Shown here: in pieces, positions 1 to 10,139 of the stretch
How positions within the stretch are numbered: the stretch's first letter is position 1
How the letters are laid out: the number at the start of each line of letters is the position of its first letter
From: Phymorhynchus buccinoides
Taxonomy: Eukaryota; Mollusca; Gastropoda; Neogastropoda; Raphitomidae
Assembly: GCA_017654935.2 (NCBI GenBank)
Contig: CM065695.1
Coordinates: forward strand, 24,722,475-24,786,474
Length of the DNA stretch: 64,000 nt
Reading direction: 5' to 3'
Program-made: the position numbers and the translations under genes
The notes under the pieces: model-generated
What the model saw: the letters and a program-made list of their open reading frames with translations, nothing else
What the model was told of the DNA's origin: nothing
Database searches by the model: none

Positions 1-883
1 CGCAGCGTAGTTTTGATTCGTGCTTTCCTGTGCTTTCATATACTATTTTGATTCATATGCATCAGCATCTTTTTATGAGATCTTACACCTGGAAATGGCT
101 GGATTCTTCTAGCTTAGTTTAGGTCTAAGGATTCCATTATCACTTTTAGAAACAATGAGTCTCAATCGCGTTTGGAAATAAGCATCTCTACAATAACTGC
201 AAAACTGTTGCTCAAATTGCTGGGTTAATTTTCGAATCAAACAGAACATTTGGGCCTATAATTCGACTATTCGTTTTGGGTTGATTTTTTTTATCTAGAG
301 GAGCAGGCCTACTACACGCCATGTTTAACTAGTCTATGGCAGTTGAATGTATCTACTGTTTGTAGTGTTCTCAGTAGTAGTCTAAACATATGCTCGAATG
401 CCTATTCTAAAGAATTGACAGCCACTGAGAGCGAAATGGGCGATTTATTTGTAACATTGACTATTCAGTGAATATTATCAGAGTTTGCTCATTTTTAATA
501 TCATATGTGACCTAGCACCACGAAAAGGACATTAAGTGTCACATTGACCATTCTGAGAACATTATATATTTGAATACTTCGGACAATGCTCTTTATAATG
601 ATACAATAGACCCAGATATACACGAATCAAACAAAATGTCAGATACAAAAATACAGATATTGTATCAGATTCGTGTACAGGGGACTACAAATATAGTGAA
701 CAAAACTGGTAGGGTTTCATCAGATTCATATAGACAGCAGACTTTCACGAGAATCCTGCCTGACAAATGTTAGTCGGATCGCATTGGGATCGAACCGTGC
801 GTGTAGCGGCACCTTCAGGTTAAGTCTACAGGGAGAGTATTTCGCAAAGGTGTACATTAATCACTACCCCCCTCCTGTTTGAC
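1..883. other. Non-coding flank with a diverged dispersed repeat
   Basis: I see no convincing gene here. Bases about 85-240 resemble bases about 3400-3560 in the same orientation (shared words include CACTTTTAG, AACAATG and TGTCTCA-like strings), so both are probably copies of one old repeat. Bases 770-850 carry a GGATCGAACC string, the complement of a tRNA B-box, but no tRNA fold is evident. Confidence 0.4.
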
Positions 884-1466
884 ACCCTTAATCTCAATGT
901 CTGCTTCTTTCAGCTTTATCAAAACAACCATAGGCTGATCCTATCCCTATCATTTTCCTATGTTTACGACCCTCAATCTCAATGTCTGCTTCTTTCAACT
1001 TTATGAAAACAATCCTAGGCTGATCCTAACCCTATCATGTTCCTATATTTACGACCCTCAATCTCAATGTCTGCTTCTTTCAACTTTATGAAAACAATCC
1101 TAGGCTGATCCTAACCCTATCATTTTCCTATATTTACGACCCTCAATCTCAATGTCTGCTTCTTTCAACTTTTATGAAAACAATCCTAGGCTGATCCTAA
1201 CCCTATCATTTTCCTATATTTACGACCCTCAATCTCAATGTCTGCTTCTTTCAACTTTATGAAAACAATCCTAGGCTGATCCTAACCCTATCATTTTCCT
1301 ATATTTACGACCCTCAATCTCAATGTCTGCTTCTTTCAACTTTATGAAAACAATCCTAGGCTGATCCTAACCCTATCATTTTCCTATATTTACGACCCTC
1401 AATCTCAATGTCTGCTTCTTTCAACTTTATGAAAATAATCCTAGGCTGATCCTAACCCTATCCCCT
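884..1466. repeat. 85-bp tandem repeat array, about 7 copies
   Basis: The unit begins CCCTCAATCTCAATGTCTGC and ends TCCTATATTTACGA. Unit starts fall at about 885, 970, 1055, 1140, 1226, 1311 and 1396, giving a period of 85 bp with one 86-bp spacing. Inner units are nearly identical and the first is more diverged. The array stops at about 1466 in CCTATCCCCTTCCC. A lone related unit lies near 5078. Confidence 0.93.
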
Positions 1467-1900
1467 TCCCATAACTGGCAGCGTGTTGCTTCTGAGCGAA
1501 AAATAATCTTAATGTGAGGGGTGACTTAAATGCTTGATAGTCGAATATACTTTTTTGTATTTGATCTTTCCTTTCCTTGTGGTTGGTATTATTTCGGAAC
1601 TCGTAGGAACAATAAGAACAATGACAAAGGAAGCGAAAGGGCTTGTGTTTGCCATTGGAGCAAACATTAGAGGATTCCCTTACCCTATCACTCCAAATGC
1701 ACCTCTTGGGCAGTGTCTATGTTCCTTCGCACACTCTCTCCCTTTCCCTCTTTTCTTCTTCAAACTTGCTTAGTTTTTGCTTACTCTTATGCATTTATGT
1801 ATTCGTTCATGTGTATTGATTTGGATGTACGTAAGGCCCTCTTTGTTTCCCCCTTCATTGTAGGAATAATCAAGCTGATGAAGGAGGCCAAATCTAAATG
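1467..1900. other. No recognisable feature
   Basis: This stretch lies between two tandem arrays. It has short open frames, but none shows coding character or a family motif. Two related strings, ACAATGACAAAGGAAGCGAA (about 1617) and AAGCTGATGAAGGAGGCCAA (about 1872), suggest a small internal duplication. Confidence 0.35.
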
Positions 1901-2261
1901 GAGAAGAAGAAGAAGAAGAAGAAGAAGAAGAAGAAGAAGAAGAAGAGAAGAAGAAGAAGAAGAAGAAGAAGAAGAAGAAGAAGAAGAAGAAGAAGAAGAA
2001 GAAAAAGAAGAAGAAGAAGAAGAAGAAGAACCTGAAGAAGAAGAAGAAGAAGAAGAAGAAGAAGAAGAAGAAGAAGAAGAAGAAGAAGAAGAAGAACAAG
2101 AAGAAGAAGCACCTGAAGAAGAAGAAGAAGAAGAAGAAGAAGAAGAAGAAGAAGAAGAAGAAGAAGAAGAAGAAGAAGAAGAAGAAGAAGAAGAAGAAGA
2201 AGAAGAAGAAGAAGAACAAGAGCAAGAACAAGAACAAGAAGAACAAGAAGAACAAGAAGAT
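1901..2261. repeat. (GAA)n trinucleotide microsatellite, about 360 bp
   Basis: This is an almost pure purine GAA array on the plus strand, with a few CCT, CAC and CAA interruptions near 2031, 2110 and 2216-2260. Long open frames through it (poly-Glu, poly-Phe, poly-Leu) follow from the repeat and are not genes. Long GAA/TTC tracts are known to form triplexes and stall replication. Confidence 0.97.
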
Positions 2262-2788
2262 CAGTTGTCGTTTTTTACAGCACATATTATATTATACAAA
2301 GTGAAGCACTATGCAAAATATACTGTTCAAAAAAACAATGCAACAACCAATGAGTTTGAACTTACCATTGTATATTGAAAAAAAAGTAGAAAAATAATGG
2401 AAGAAGTGAAAATATCCAAACTTCTTTCACCTTCAATCAAACATTTTAAGCTTGTTCCTTTGACATTTCATTGTCTTCCAAAAGAGCGTTAACTGCATAG
2501 TACCTGTCCAGTGTGCCGCGTCCAGAATCAGTAGGAAATAATCATTATATTCCATTGACTTTCTGAACATTTTGCGTTTCTTTTTTCGACAGTTTAGATA
2601 ATATAACAGTTGAATGAACTAATTCAGTCGTGTGCATGGTGTGTGCAGCATATTATGACGGTGTTCGCATCGTCGCGTCCATGTCTTTAGTGACCCTTCT
2701 CGTCATTTTCCTTACCCTCAGCGAAAGAATACAGATTGGGCGGGACAAGAAACCTGCAATAGTAGCCGGTTGTGCGTGTGAGTGGCCC

Positions 2789-2789
<1 letters not shown>
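2262..2789. other. No recognisable feature
   Basis: AT-rich spacer between the GAA and CT arrays. No motif, RNA gene or transposon end recognised. Confidence 0.35.

Positions 2790-2873
<84 letters not shown>
2790..2873. repeat. (CT)n microsatellite
   Basis: A pure CT dinucleotide run of about 84 bp, directly abutting the 35-bp tandem repeat. A second, 20-bp CT run is at 3072-3091. Confidence 0.97.
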
Positions 2874-2875
<2 letters not shown>

Positions 2876-3005
2876 GTCATTACTTTATGTTTGTCCACAG
2901 ACCAAAGCATGTCATTACTTTATGTTTGTCCACAGACCAAAGCATGTCATTACTTTATGTTTGTCCACAGACCAAAGCATGTCATTACTTTATGTTTGTC
3001 TTCGG
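2873..3005. repeat. 35-bp tandem repeat, 3.9 copies
   Basis: Units start at 2873, 2908, 2943 and 2978. Each holds CATGTCATTACTTTATGTTT followed by GTCCACAGACCAAAG. The first three are identical and the fourth decays after TTTGTC. Near-perfect identity implies recent slippage. Confidence 0.95.
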
Positions 3006-3629
3006 TCATTGTACATGTTTAATGAAGAGCCTATTTTAAAGAAACTTTTGAGCGGTATACATATTACTTATCGTCTCTCTCTCTCTCTCTTGTTCAAATC
3101 CCTGGCTAGCCTTGGCTTCGGCCCAACAAGGATCAAATGAAGTGACAGCCCAAGCAGAACGAACGAATCCGGAGTGTTTTCGAGCTGGCCACTTGCTTGG
3201 AAACAAGTACACATTAGGCTTGCATGTATATACTTCATACACTAGACCTACCAGTACTATACTATGCCTTGACAGAGCTGGTAGAGTCTGTATACAATGT
3301 TGACTAACTTTACAACAACACAACCTGAGAGTATTGCGAAAGTGTTTGTTTGACTTGTGTGAACAATACAACGTAATGTTTCAACGTCTTTTATGAGTTC
3401 TCGCGCTTATAAATTTGCTGGATTTGCGTGCTTTATTTCGGTCTAAGATACATATTTCCATTAACACTTTTAGTAACAATGTGTCTCATGTTTTTGGAAT
3501 GATAATTTCAACATAACTACGAGAGCTTTGCTAAAAACAAACAAAAAAACAATTAGCAGTTTTCCTGTTAAAACAGAATTTTATATTTCCACAACTCCAG
3601 TTTTTTTTTCTTTTTGATGAATACTTCGC

Positions 3630-3955
3630 GTCATTCTGTAACTGTGGCCAATGATATATTTTTAAAAATAAACTATCGTTATCTTACCAAATAAATAAAC
3701 GATAGCCATCCATTATGAGGTTTGACGAATTCGTGAAACTGTCGAGGTTCTTTGCCACTTTCATCGCCCCCATCGTCTACGCGTAATTCTGTAACTGTGG
3801 TAATTGACATTAAAACAAAATACATTATTGTAGTATTTAATTACCATTTTACCAAAAAGACAAACCAGCGATAAAAGTCGTCCGTCATGAGGTTTGACGA
3901 ATTCATTAAACTGTCGAGGTTCTTCGGCACTTTCGTCGCCCCCATTTCCTACATC
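3630..3955 (+). repeat. Tandem duplication covering an exon's 5' flank and first codons
   Basis: Bases about 3630-3783 and 3784-3955 are diverged direct copies. Both start with a TCTGTAACTGTGG-like string and both contain ATGAGGTTTGACGAATTC followed by a related run of about 22 codons. The first copy meets a stop (GCGTAA) just after the shared part. The second continues into the claudin-like exon. The second copy therefore looks like the functional one and the first like a 5' partial duplicate. Confidence 0.8.
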
Positions 3956-4071
3956 GTCTGCTTCGCCAACAAGGGTTGGGTGACGTCAGACCACAGACAG
4001 TGGGGTCTGTGGGAGTGGTGCTACACCAATGGCACTGCGGAATGTCGTGGCATAGCACCCGGAGACAGTCC
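3887..4071 (+). CDS. Putative first exon of a claudin/PMP22-like tetraspan protein
   Basis: A real ATG at 3887 opens about 61 codons. They begin with a short polar stretch, then a hydrophobic segment (FGTFVAPISYIVCFA), then an extracellular-type region with W, GLWEWC and a second Cys (TAEC) about eight residues on. This W / GLWxxC / C pattern is the signature of the first extracellular loop of the claudin/PMP22/EMP family. After GDSP the DNA reads CCACGTGAGT, a good splice donor at about 4072. The open frame carries on to 4243 but turns AT-rich and loses coding character, which supports an exon end here. Later exons, with the remaining three membrane helices, were not found downstream in the window. 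The family call is inferred from a short motif and needs a profile search; another four-helix family with a GLWxxC motif is possible. Confidence 0.5.
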
Positions 4072-4384
4072 ACGTGAGTTCCACTTGATATGCGTTTTAT
4101 TCGTTAACTATGTTGTTCATAATATTGCCAGCTTACATGTTTTTTTATTCACTTTGCTCAGTCTAAATTTTAAGATTAAGATTAAAATTATAGCCCCGTT
4201 GACAACTAAGGCCATGTCAGGGCTGCCACCACGACAGGCCTAAGTATTATTTATGAACCGAAAGAAAACCGTAAAAATTAAAATAAAGGAAATGAAGTTC
4301 CATCCTGGTTAAAATGAACAGGTCCAACAAATAAAGACAAAGTTATTTTCTTGTTGGTTCATTACCTCTTGGTCTTGGTTCATT
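4072..4384. other. Probable intron sequence, nothing else seen
   Basis: AT-rich sequence after the putative donor. A short tandem word (GGTTCATTACCTCTTGG, twice) lies at 4354-4395. Confidence 0.3.
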
Positions 4385-4474
4385 ACCTCTTGGCCCTGAT
4401 TTTATGCCTTTTAATGAAATGGGTGTTAAACCATTGTGGTGCATAAATGCAACATTGGCGGTGAAAGGGTTAAC
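4385..4474 (-). mobile_element. Fragment of a piggyBac-type MITE, inverted relative to the copy at 10559
   Basis: The end TTGGCGGTGAAAGGGTTAA at about 4454-4472 matches, in reverse complement, the left terminus of the element at 10555. Similarity continues inward (TGCCTTTTA, TGTGGTGC, AAATGC) for about 85 bp and then stops. The opposite terminus was not found, so the copy is truncated or internally deleted. Confidence 0.6.
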
Positions 4475-5019
4475 GAATAAGCGCTCTAGAAATGTTCTTT
4501 ATAAATAAATAAAAAATCAACCTAAATGACGCATAATTGCAGTTTGGGGCACATGTTTTTGCACACAAAAATAAAAACCCACGTTAGAGTCATGATTGTC
4601 TGTGACTGAAGTGCCAGTGCATGGATTTCAAATTCGTTCAAGGACGGATTTTGCATAAACATGGCAACATAGGCCATAGATTCCACGCACATGAAGACAT
4701 TTAAAAGCAAAACGCATATCTAAAATTCCCTGTCAAAATTATTTATATGGAAATAATGGGTATATAAAGTGTTTCTAAATGAATCCAAAATCAATTAAAA
4801 TGGATGGCTTGTAGAATAAAGCTGCTGCACCGTACTACATATAATACTTAGACCAGTACCGCTTACTGACATAAATTTGGATGCATTTGGTCCGTGCAAA
4901 AATCATAGATATTTATATTACCCTTCTGGACAGTCGTAGCCATAACAATCAGACTCTTTCTCTTTGATAGCATCCATTATATGGTTCAAAATCAAGCGCC
5001 ATGTTTATTGTATATAACG
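4475..5019. other. AT-rich spacer without recognisable genes
   Basis: Nothing recognised on either strand. A 62-codon minus-strand frame (4522-4710) has no family signal. Confidence 0.3.
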
Positions 5020-5140
5020 GGGGCAATCTTGTCCATTAATCCCCCCCCCCTCCTCCTTTTCCGCCATCATGTTTATTACCCTCAATCTCAAAGTCTGCTT
5101 CTTTCAATATTGTGATAATAGTCCTAGGTTGATTCTACAT
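5020..5140 (+). repeat. Single unit related to the 85-bp array, with its flank
   Basis: ACCCTCAATCTCAAAGTCTG at about 5078 and the following TTCTTTCAA...CCTAGG match the 85-bp unit at 884-1466. The upstream flank (CCATTAATCCCCCC...) also matches the flank of that array near 855. This looks like a dispersed element that stayed single-copy here and was amplified at 884. Confidence 0.7.
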
Positions 5141-5282
5141 CTCACATCAAGTTTAGGGAACACAGAAAACTCTGCAACAACTCATGCATCCGACTCATTC
5201 AGAAGAATATGCTCTCGTGTCATACAGTCTCTCCAGAAACATCATATTCAAAGATAAATTTAAATCATATTATAAAAAGGCA

Positions 5283-5284
<2 letters not shown>

Positions 5285-5322
<38 letters not shown>
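5285..5322. repeat. (GT)n microsatellite
   Basis: About 19 perfect GT units. Confidence 0.95.
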
Positions 5323-5326
<4 letters not shown>

Positions 5327-5336
5327 ACAAAACGGG

Positions 5337-5527
5337 CCTTATAACTCCGCCGTTTTTCGACCGAATCGCTTCAAATTTGCTGTCAGGCTTGCTGTGGTCG
5401 GGGCAAAGCCTGGCAGCAAATGTGAAGAGAATCGGGAGAGCGCGTCACTCTCAGAGCAGCACCAACGGGAAACGGTGCCTTATAACTCCGCCGTTTCTTA
5501 ACCGAATCGCTTCAAATTTGCTGTACT
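5337..5527 (+). repeat. Direct repeat pair of about 48 bp
   Basis: CCTTATAACTCCGCCGTTT followed by CCGAATCGCTTCAAATTTGC occurs at about 5337 and again at about 5478. The two are 141 bp apart with only a few differences. Just downstream is a short array of GGCGTTACCG-type words (5530-5570). Confidence 0.85.
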
Positions 5528-5579
5528 CAGCGTTACCAGTACTTGGCGTTACCGTTACTAGGCGTTACCGGTAATAACA

Positions 5580-6199
5580 ACAACGTATTCTCACTCACTC
5601 ACACATTATATACATTACCAATAATGGCCAAAGAAACCAAGGGCAACACGCACAGCACAGCACAAGACGCAAAAATACTCAGTCAACCACGAAGTACGTT
5701 TCAGTTCAACCGTTTCCTTCACTGCTAAGAATACTAAATACTGCAGATGCAGATTCAGAAGTATCCAGGAATGTCAGGATAGTAGACTTTCAAATTAGCT
5801 TACAACTCTTCCCTGTTTCCAGCTTCCCAATGAGGCTTTATACTACTTGCCTACACGAAAGGGCGATAATGTTAGGCCCGAACTGCCGATGCCCCCTGGT
5901 GACGAGTCAAGAGCAGATACTTTTCTGTAGCTATATACTACTAGTTCCTGGCAGGAAGGGGCGATAATCTTAAGTAGAGGGCGTTCTCATCTCAGGTCAA
6001 GAGACAGGGGCAGATAATGTTCGGTATACAGCCCTATTGTCCCTATCTCCAGCCCCTCTACACCCCTCACCCTCACCCCTTCCCCCTTTGAGCTGATCAT
6101 CTGGGCAGCTATCCCTTCCCACCGTACCAATGTAATACAAATACACCGGAAATACCCTAGTTTACACATCAGACTCGTCAGCACGATGACGGAGGATGT
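5580..6199. other. No gene recognised; three GGGCGATAATNTTA-like words
   Basis: Similar words GGGCGATAATGTTA, GGGCGATAATCTTA and GGCAGATAATGTT occur near 5861, 5949 and 6008. Otherwise I see nothing interpretable. Confidence 0.3.
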
Positions 6200-6843
6200 T
6201 TGCGAAAGAAGAAGAAGAAGAACTACATCACCAACAGAAAACCACACTCTCCACTCTACCACTCGCTCTCACACACATGCCATGCATACACAGTTGACTC
6301 AGTGAAAGAAGAAGAAGAAGAACTACATTACCAACACAAAGCCACACTCTACCACTCGCTCTCACTCACATGCCATGCATACACAGTTGACTCAGTGAAA
6401 GAAGAAGAAGAACTACATTACCAACACAAAGCCACACTCTACCACTCGCTCTCACTCACATGCCATGCATACACAGTTGACTCAGTGAAGAAGAAGAAGA
6501 AGAAGAACTACATTACCAACACAAAGCCACACTCTACCACTCGCTCTCACACACATGCCATGCATACACAGTTGACTCAGTGAAAGAAGAAGAAGAAGAA
6601 CTACATTACCAACACAAAGCCACACTCTACCACTCGCTCTCACACACATGCCATGCATACACAGTTGACTCAGTGAAAGAAGAAGAAGAACTACATTACC
6701 AACACAACGCCACACTCTACCACTCGCTCTCACTCACATGCCATGCATACACAGTTGACTCAGTGAAAGAGAAGAAGAAGAAGAAGAAGAAGAAGAAGAA
6801 GAAGAAGAAGAAGAAGAAGAAGAAGAAGAAGAAGAAGAAGAAG

Positions 6844-6874
<31 letters not shown>

Positions 6875-6957
6875 TCATCAATACAAAACCACACTCTCCG
6901 TTCTACCACTCGCTCTCTCACACACATGCCATTCATACACAGTTGACTCACCCTGTC
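6200..6957. repeat. GAA-linked minisatellite, about 7 units of 90-100 bp plus (GAA)n
   Basis: Each unit is a GAA run followed by ACTACATTACCAACACAAAG, CCACACTCTACCACTCGCTC, a CACATGCCATGCATACAC stretch and GTTGACTCAGTGAAA. Unit length varies with the GAA run. Junctions (GTTGACTCAGTG) fall near 6292, 6386, 6477, 6571, 6664 and 6757. The last GAA block is expanded to about 100 bp (6769-6872) and is followed by one more diverged unit. Open frames here are repeat artefacts. Confidence 0.95.
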
Positions 6958-7513
6958 TTGCCGGCAGTGGTTGGACAGCGCTGTCAGTTCGGTGGTTGGC
7001 GTCCTCTTCACTAGAGTTCAGCGACAGGCAGCCCGATTCATCACAACGGATTACAAGACCAGAAATCCAGGCTGCGTAATCAACATGCTAACAGATCTGA
7101 ACCTCCCTTCTCTGGAAGAACGTGGCAGGCAGCACCGTCTCAGCCTTTTCTACAGGATAGCTGAGGGCCACATTCCTGCACAGCCTTTTCTACAGGATAG
7201 CTGAGGGCCACATTCCTGCACTCCCGGCGGACAAGTTTCTCGCTCCATCAAATACAAAGCGTCGCAGGATCCAACCCACCAGTATGAAGGCTTCCAGTCC
7301 ACAAACATCCTCGAACAACAGGCCATCAACCACTCGCGTGGATTTCGTGTCCAAGAATGTTGTCGAACAGAGCAATATCGTAGCTCTTTCTTCGCGCAGA
7401 CTGCTGCGGAGTGGAACAAGTTGAGCGAGGCCACCATCAACGTAGGCTCTATCAGCGCATTTACATCAGCGCTGATCAGATCTCCATCTGAGCCTGCCCC
7501 AACTGACCACTAA
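6958..7513 (+). pseudogene. C-terminal remnant of a non-LTR retrotransposon reverse transcriptase
   Basis: The plus-strand translation shows RVQRQAARFITTDYKTRNPG and LNLPSLEERGRQHRLSLFYR, a conserved C-terminal stretch of many invertebrate L2/CR1-type RT proteins. Further on, in other frames, comes an EWN/fSAL-type ending before a stop near 7512. A perfect tandem duplication of about 42 bp (7136-7177 and 7178-7219) and other indels break the frame. No catalytic RT core is present. This is a dead 3' fragment, directly attached to the GAA minisatellite. Which element clade it came from is uncertain. Confidence 0.75.
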
Positions 7514-7526
7514 AATTAGATTCCCC

Positions 7527-7613
7527 CTCCCCCCCCCCCCCTCCCCCCCCCACTTGTTGCTGGAAGTGGGGCCTGTTCCTTCCCGGCTGAACTGGGGGGG
7601 GGGGGGGGGGGGT
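7527..7613. repeat. Opposed poly-C and poly-G tracts
   Basis: A C-rich block (7527-7551) and a run of about 20 G (7592-7612) are separated by about 40 bp. They could pair as a hairpin, or the G run could form a quadruplex. Such runs are also prone to sequencing error. Confidence 0.85.
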
Positions 7614-7619
7614 TAATGG

Positions 7620-7809
7620 TCTTAATCCAGTGCAAGCTTTAGGTCTTTCCTTTCTATGTTTTCTGTAGGCACATGCGTCCTCCTAGTTCCGTCGCGACTA
7701 TTGCCAGTATTGGCACCTGCGACGTACTGATCCTGATCCTGATCCTGAATAGTGGAGTCCCTGGGTAGAACCGCACCGTAGGCCCACTCACTGCCGGCAG
7801 TCACGATAG
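7620..7809. other. No gene recognised
   Basis: Contains a small repeated word, TGATCCTGATCCTGATCC, at 7728-7745, and nothing else interpretable. Confidence 0.3.
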
Positions 7810-7960
7810 CAATTGATCGGAAATAATCGAGGGGAGTAATTTCATGGTGTGTGGGAGTAATGACCTTGCCTAATTCAATCCAGGGGGAATTGTTCGGAAA
7901 TAATCAAGGGGAATAATTTCATTGTGCGTCGGAGTAGTGATCTTGCCTAATTCAATCGGT
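7810..7960 (+). repeat. Direct repeat pair of about 71 bp, period about 78
   Basis: CGGAAATAATC...GGGGA.TAATTTCAT...TTGCCTAATTCAATC occurs at about 7817-7880 and 7894-7958, with roughly 85-90 percent identity by eye. Confidence 0.8.
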
Positions 7961-8416
7961 AAAAACGGGGGAAGTTACTCTACCACCGGGTATATCCCCG
8001 GCTCTCGCCTCGTGTGAGTAGACATACGGCACTTAGAAAAACCGTGCGTCATTATAAAAATCGACGTCATTTATATTTTTACGTCGCATTTTGCAAGTTC
8101 TATCAGTTCGTGGATACTGGTAACCCCTCACTTTTCTATGAAAACAAAATCATTTCCTTTCATTTAATTTTCATAGTCACATTTGACTATTATGTCGCTG
8201 TAAACATTTGGAGGATCTACGGGAATCGTTTGCACGTCGCTGACTTGCATCCTGCGGTTTCAAAACTTCGACGCCATGGTTGCTATGGGTTTGACCGAGC
8301 GAAGTCGAGGTAATCAACTCTCTAAGCATGACTCCCTCTCTACCCCTCATACCAAGCCAAGCCTAACCTAAGCGCAGAAACCTTTTTCCAAGTTAATCTT
8401 CAGAATCTTCAGTACG
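7961..8416. other. No gene recognised
   Basis: A 99-codon plus-strand frame (8014-8313) has no family motif and no supporting context. I did not call it. Confidence 0.25.
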
Positions 8417-8743
8417 ATGAAGGTGGAAGATCAAACGAAGAAGAAGAAGAAGCAGCAAAGTCCCCGTTTCCGTCACGTACATAGCCTTCATAGGCTCCTG
8501 TCACGTAACCCAACCAGAACCGGAACAGAGTCGTCGACCTCTTTTGAGTCTGGCTGGTCTCAGTTCTGGGACACCGTGACTCTGCAGGGATGCCAGCTCT
8601 TCCTCGGGCCGCTCCACCTCGGCACCAGTGGGCGCCTCCAGCTCCAGTCTCCCTCGCTGCCTCCCGGGCACACAGACTGGGGTGCTCTTCTGGAAGGAGA
8701 TACAATGCAGTTTCATGAGGCTCTGCCTATGTATGTGAAATGA
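8417..8743 (+). CDS. Hypothetical open frame of 108 codons, possible exon
   Basis: A real ATG at 8417 opens 108 codons ending in TGA at 8741-8743. The first part is very basic (a Lys/Gln run encoded by a GAAGAAGAAG tract). The second is Gly/Leu/Ser-rich with GWSQFWDTVTLQG and a GC content well above the neighbours. I do not recognise a domain. The last few codons run into the left arm of the 8735-8872 hairpin, so the 3' end may have been created by insertion of that palindrome. It could be a diverged exon, a retrotransposon fragment or chance. Confidence 0.25.
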   Translation: MKVEDQTKKKKKQQSPRFRHVHSLHRLLSRNPTRTGTESSTSFESGWSQFWDTVTLQGCQLFLGPLHLGTSGRLQLQSPSLPPGHTDWGALLEGDTMQFHEALPMYVK

Positions 8744-8872
8744 ATAAGGGGAAGGAAACTCTCGTAATTAACTCCTTTTTTACCAAAGTTATTTATGGCA
8801 CCGATTCGCCATAAATAACTTTGGTAAAAAGGGAGTTAATTACGAGAAGTTCCTTCCCCTTATTCATTTCAC
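8735..8872. repeat. Near-perfect inverted repeat, two 65-nt arms and an 8-nt loop
   Basis: The left arm 8735-8799 starts GTGAAATGAATAAGGGGAAG. It pairs with the right arm 8808-8872, which ends CTTATTCATTTCAC, around the loop 8800-8807. Only about three mismatches are visible. The single strand would form a very stable hairpin. No target duplication or transposon terminus is obvious. Confidence 0.93.
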
Positions 8873-10139
8873 TATTACCCTCTCTCTTAGCCTCACTATT
8901 TCATATCTGCCTATGTATGTGTGTTTGCGTGTGCGTGCAAGTGCGTGTGTGCTGCAGCCAAAGGGATTGGTTAGCCTTTGGGGACCTTCCCCAACGCCCA
9001 TCTGTCCTCAAATCCCTTTGGCCGAGAGAGTGGGGATGTACCCTGGGCAAGGCATCTCCACTATGAACTAATTATCGCCCAGCCAGCACAGAATAGCACC
9101 TGCCCCCTCTGCTATCTGGCAGTCATTGTCGGAAACGACAGACAGGCAACAACAATAATGATGAAGATTACTTCCAAGCACGCTCCATTCATCCTCTATT
9201 TTACTACAACACATAACTTACTACGTTATTCACGCTTATGTTATTCTAATTAATAATACTCCTACACGCTTGAGTCTATGAAGCCTTTCTACTAGTAATT
9301 AAAGCTATCGTTAAAACATTGCCACGAATATTTATTCAGTAACCACATCTCACAATTACTAAAAATAATTCTATGGCTTTTTCAAGAACCATCCAAGTTT
9401 ACGAGACGATGGTAATTTGAAAATAGTACTACGAAAGTAAATCACGGAAAATTAAACACAATTTACACGTATGAGACTAACATTGCCTAAAACTAGTTCG
9501 TGCGTGTTTGACCAAGTGCCTGACAAAATTAAGCACATGTCTTCAAAGTAAAGTTTTCATCGAAATTAGCAACGAAAAGGAATACAAGCCGAAATGAATT
9601 TATTCTTCAACAAACTACAGCATTTAAATTATAATGTACAAATAAGCCTATCTTTTCTGACCTCTTCACTAGGACAGCAGAGAAAATTAATAACAACACA
9701 GTCCTTCTTCGAAGGTAGCTAGTAAAATGACATAGACCGGCGAAAGAAAACGTGAACTCATGGTAAGTTTCACTAGAAGACGCTCTTCACGCAAATAACT
9801 ATTACGCTTAAAGGGGTCTAAGAAACACAAATTAAAAATAATAACGTTAGCTAAGGTCAGACAACTCTTTAAGGCTTACTCTTCACTTTCTGAAGAGAGA
9901 AAAGGGTTGCTATCAAAATGGAGATGAATCATACCTCTCTGTCAGTTTGTACAAACTTTCGATTTCATTCACGTCTATGTATGCCATCTAACATGATGGG
10001 GGGAAAATAAGAAAGAGCACTCAAAAAAACACTTGTGTTTGTTTAATTCGCTAAAAAATCATCCCATAAATTTCGCGATAGAGTAAAGAATACTTGTCTG
10101 TGTCAACATTGTTGACTTTGGGTGCCATTTTCAAACTAA
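8873..10139. other. Mostly non-coding; small inverted repeat only
   Basis: CCAAAGGGATT (about 8957) and AATCCCTTTGG (about 9011) form a short inverted repeat around a GGGGACCTTCCCC palindrome. From 9250 to 10139 the sequence is AT-rich and I see no gene, RNA or transposon end. Confidence 0.35.

Noticed and set aside
770..850. Possible tRNA or tRNA-derived SINE (GGATCGAACC string)
   Set aside because: No A-box at the proper distance and no cloverleaf stems that I could pair on either strand.
1713..2378. Long open frames through the GAA array (poly-Glu, poly-Phe, poly-Leu)
   Set aside because: They follow from a stop-free trinucleotide repeat in several frames on both strands. There are no conserved flanks or splice context.
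2873..3005. CRISPR-like array
   Set aside because: The 35-bp units are directly adjacent without unique spacers, and the DNA is eukaryotic. The same holds for the 85-bp, 36-bp and 63-bp arrays.
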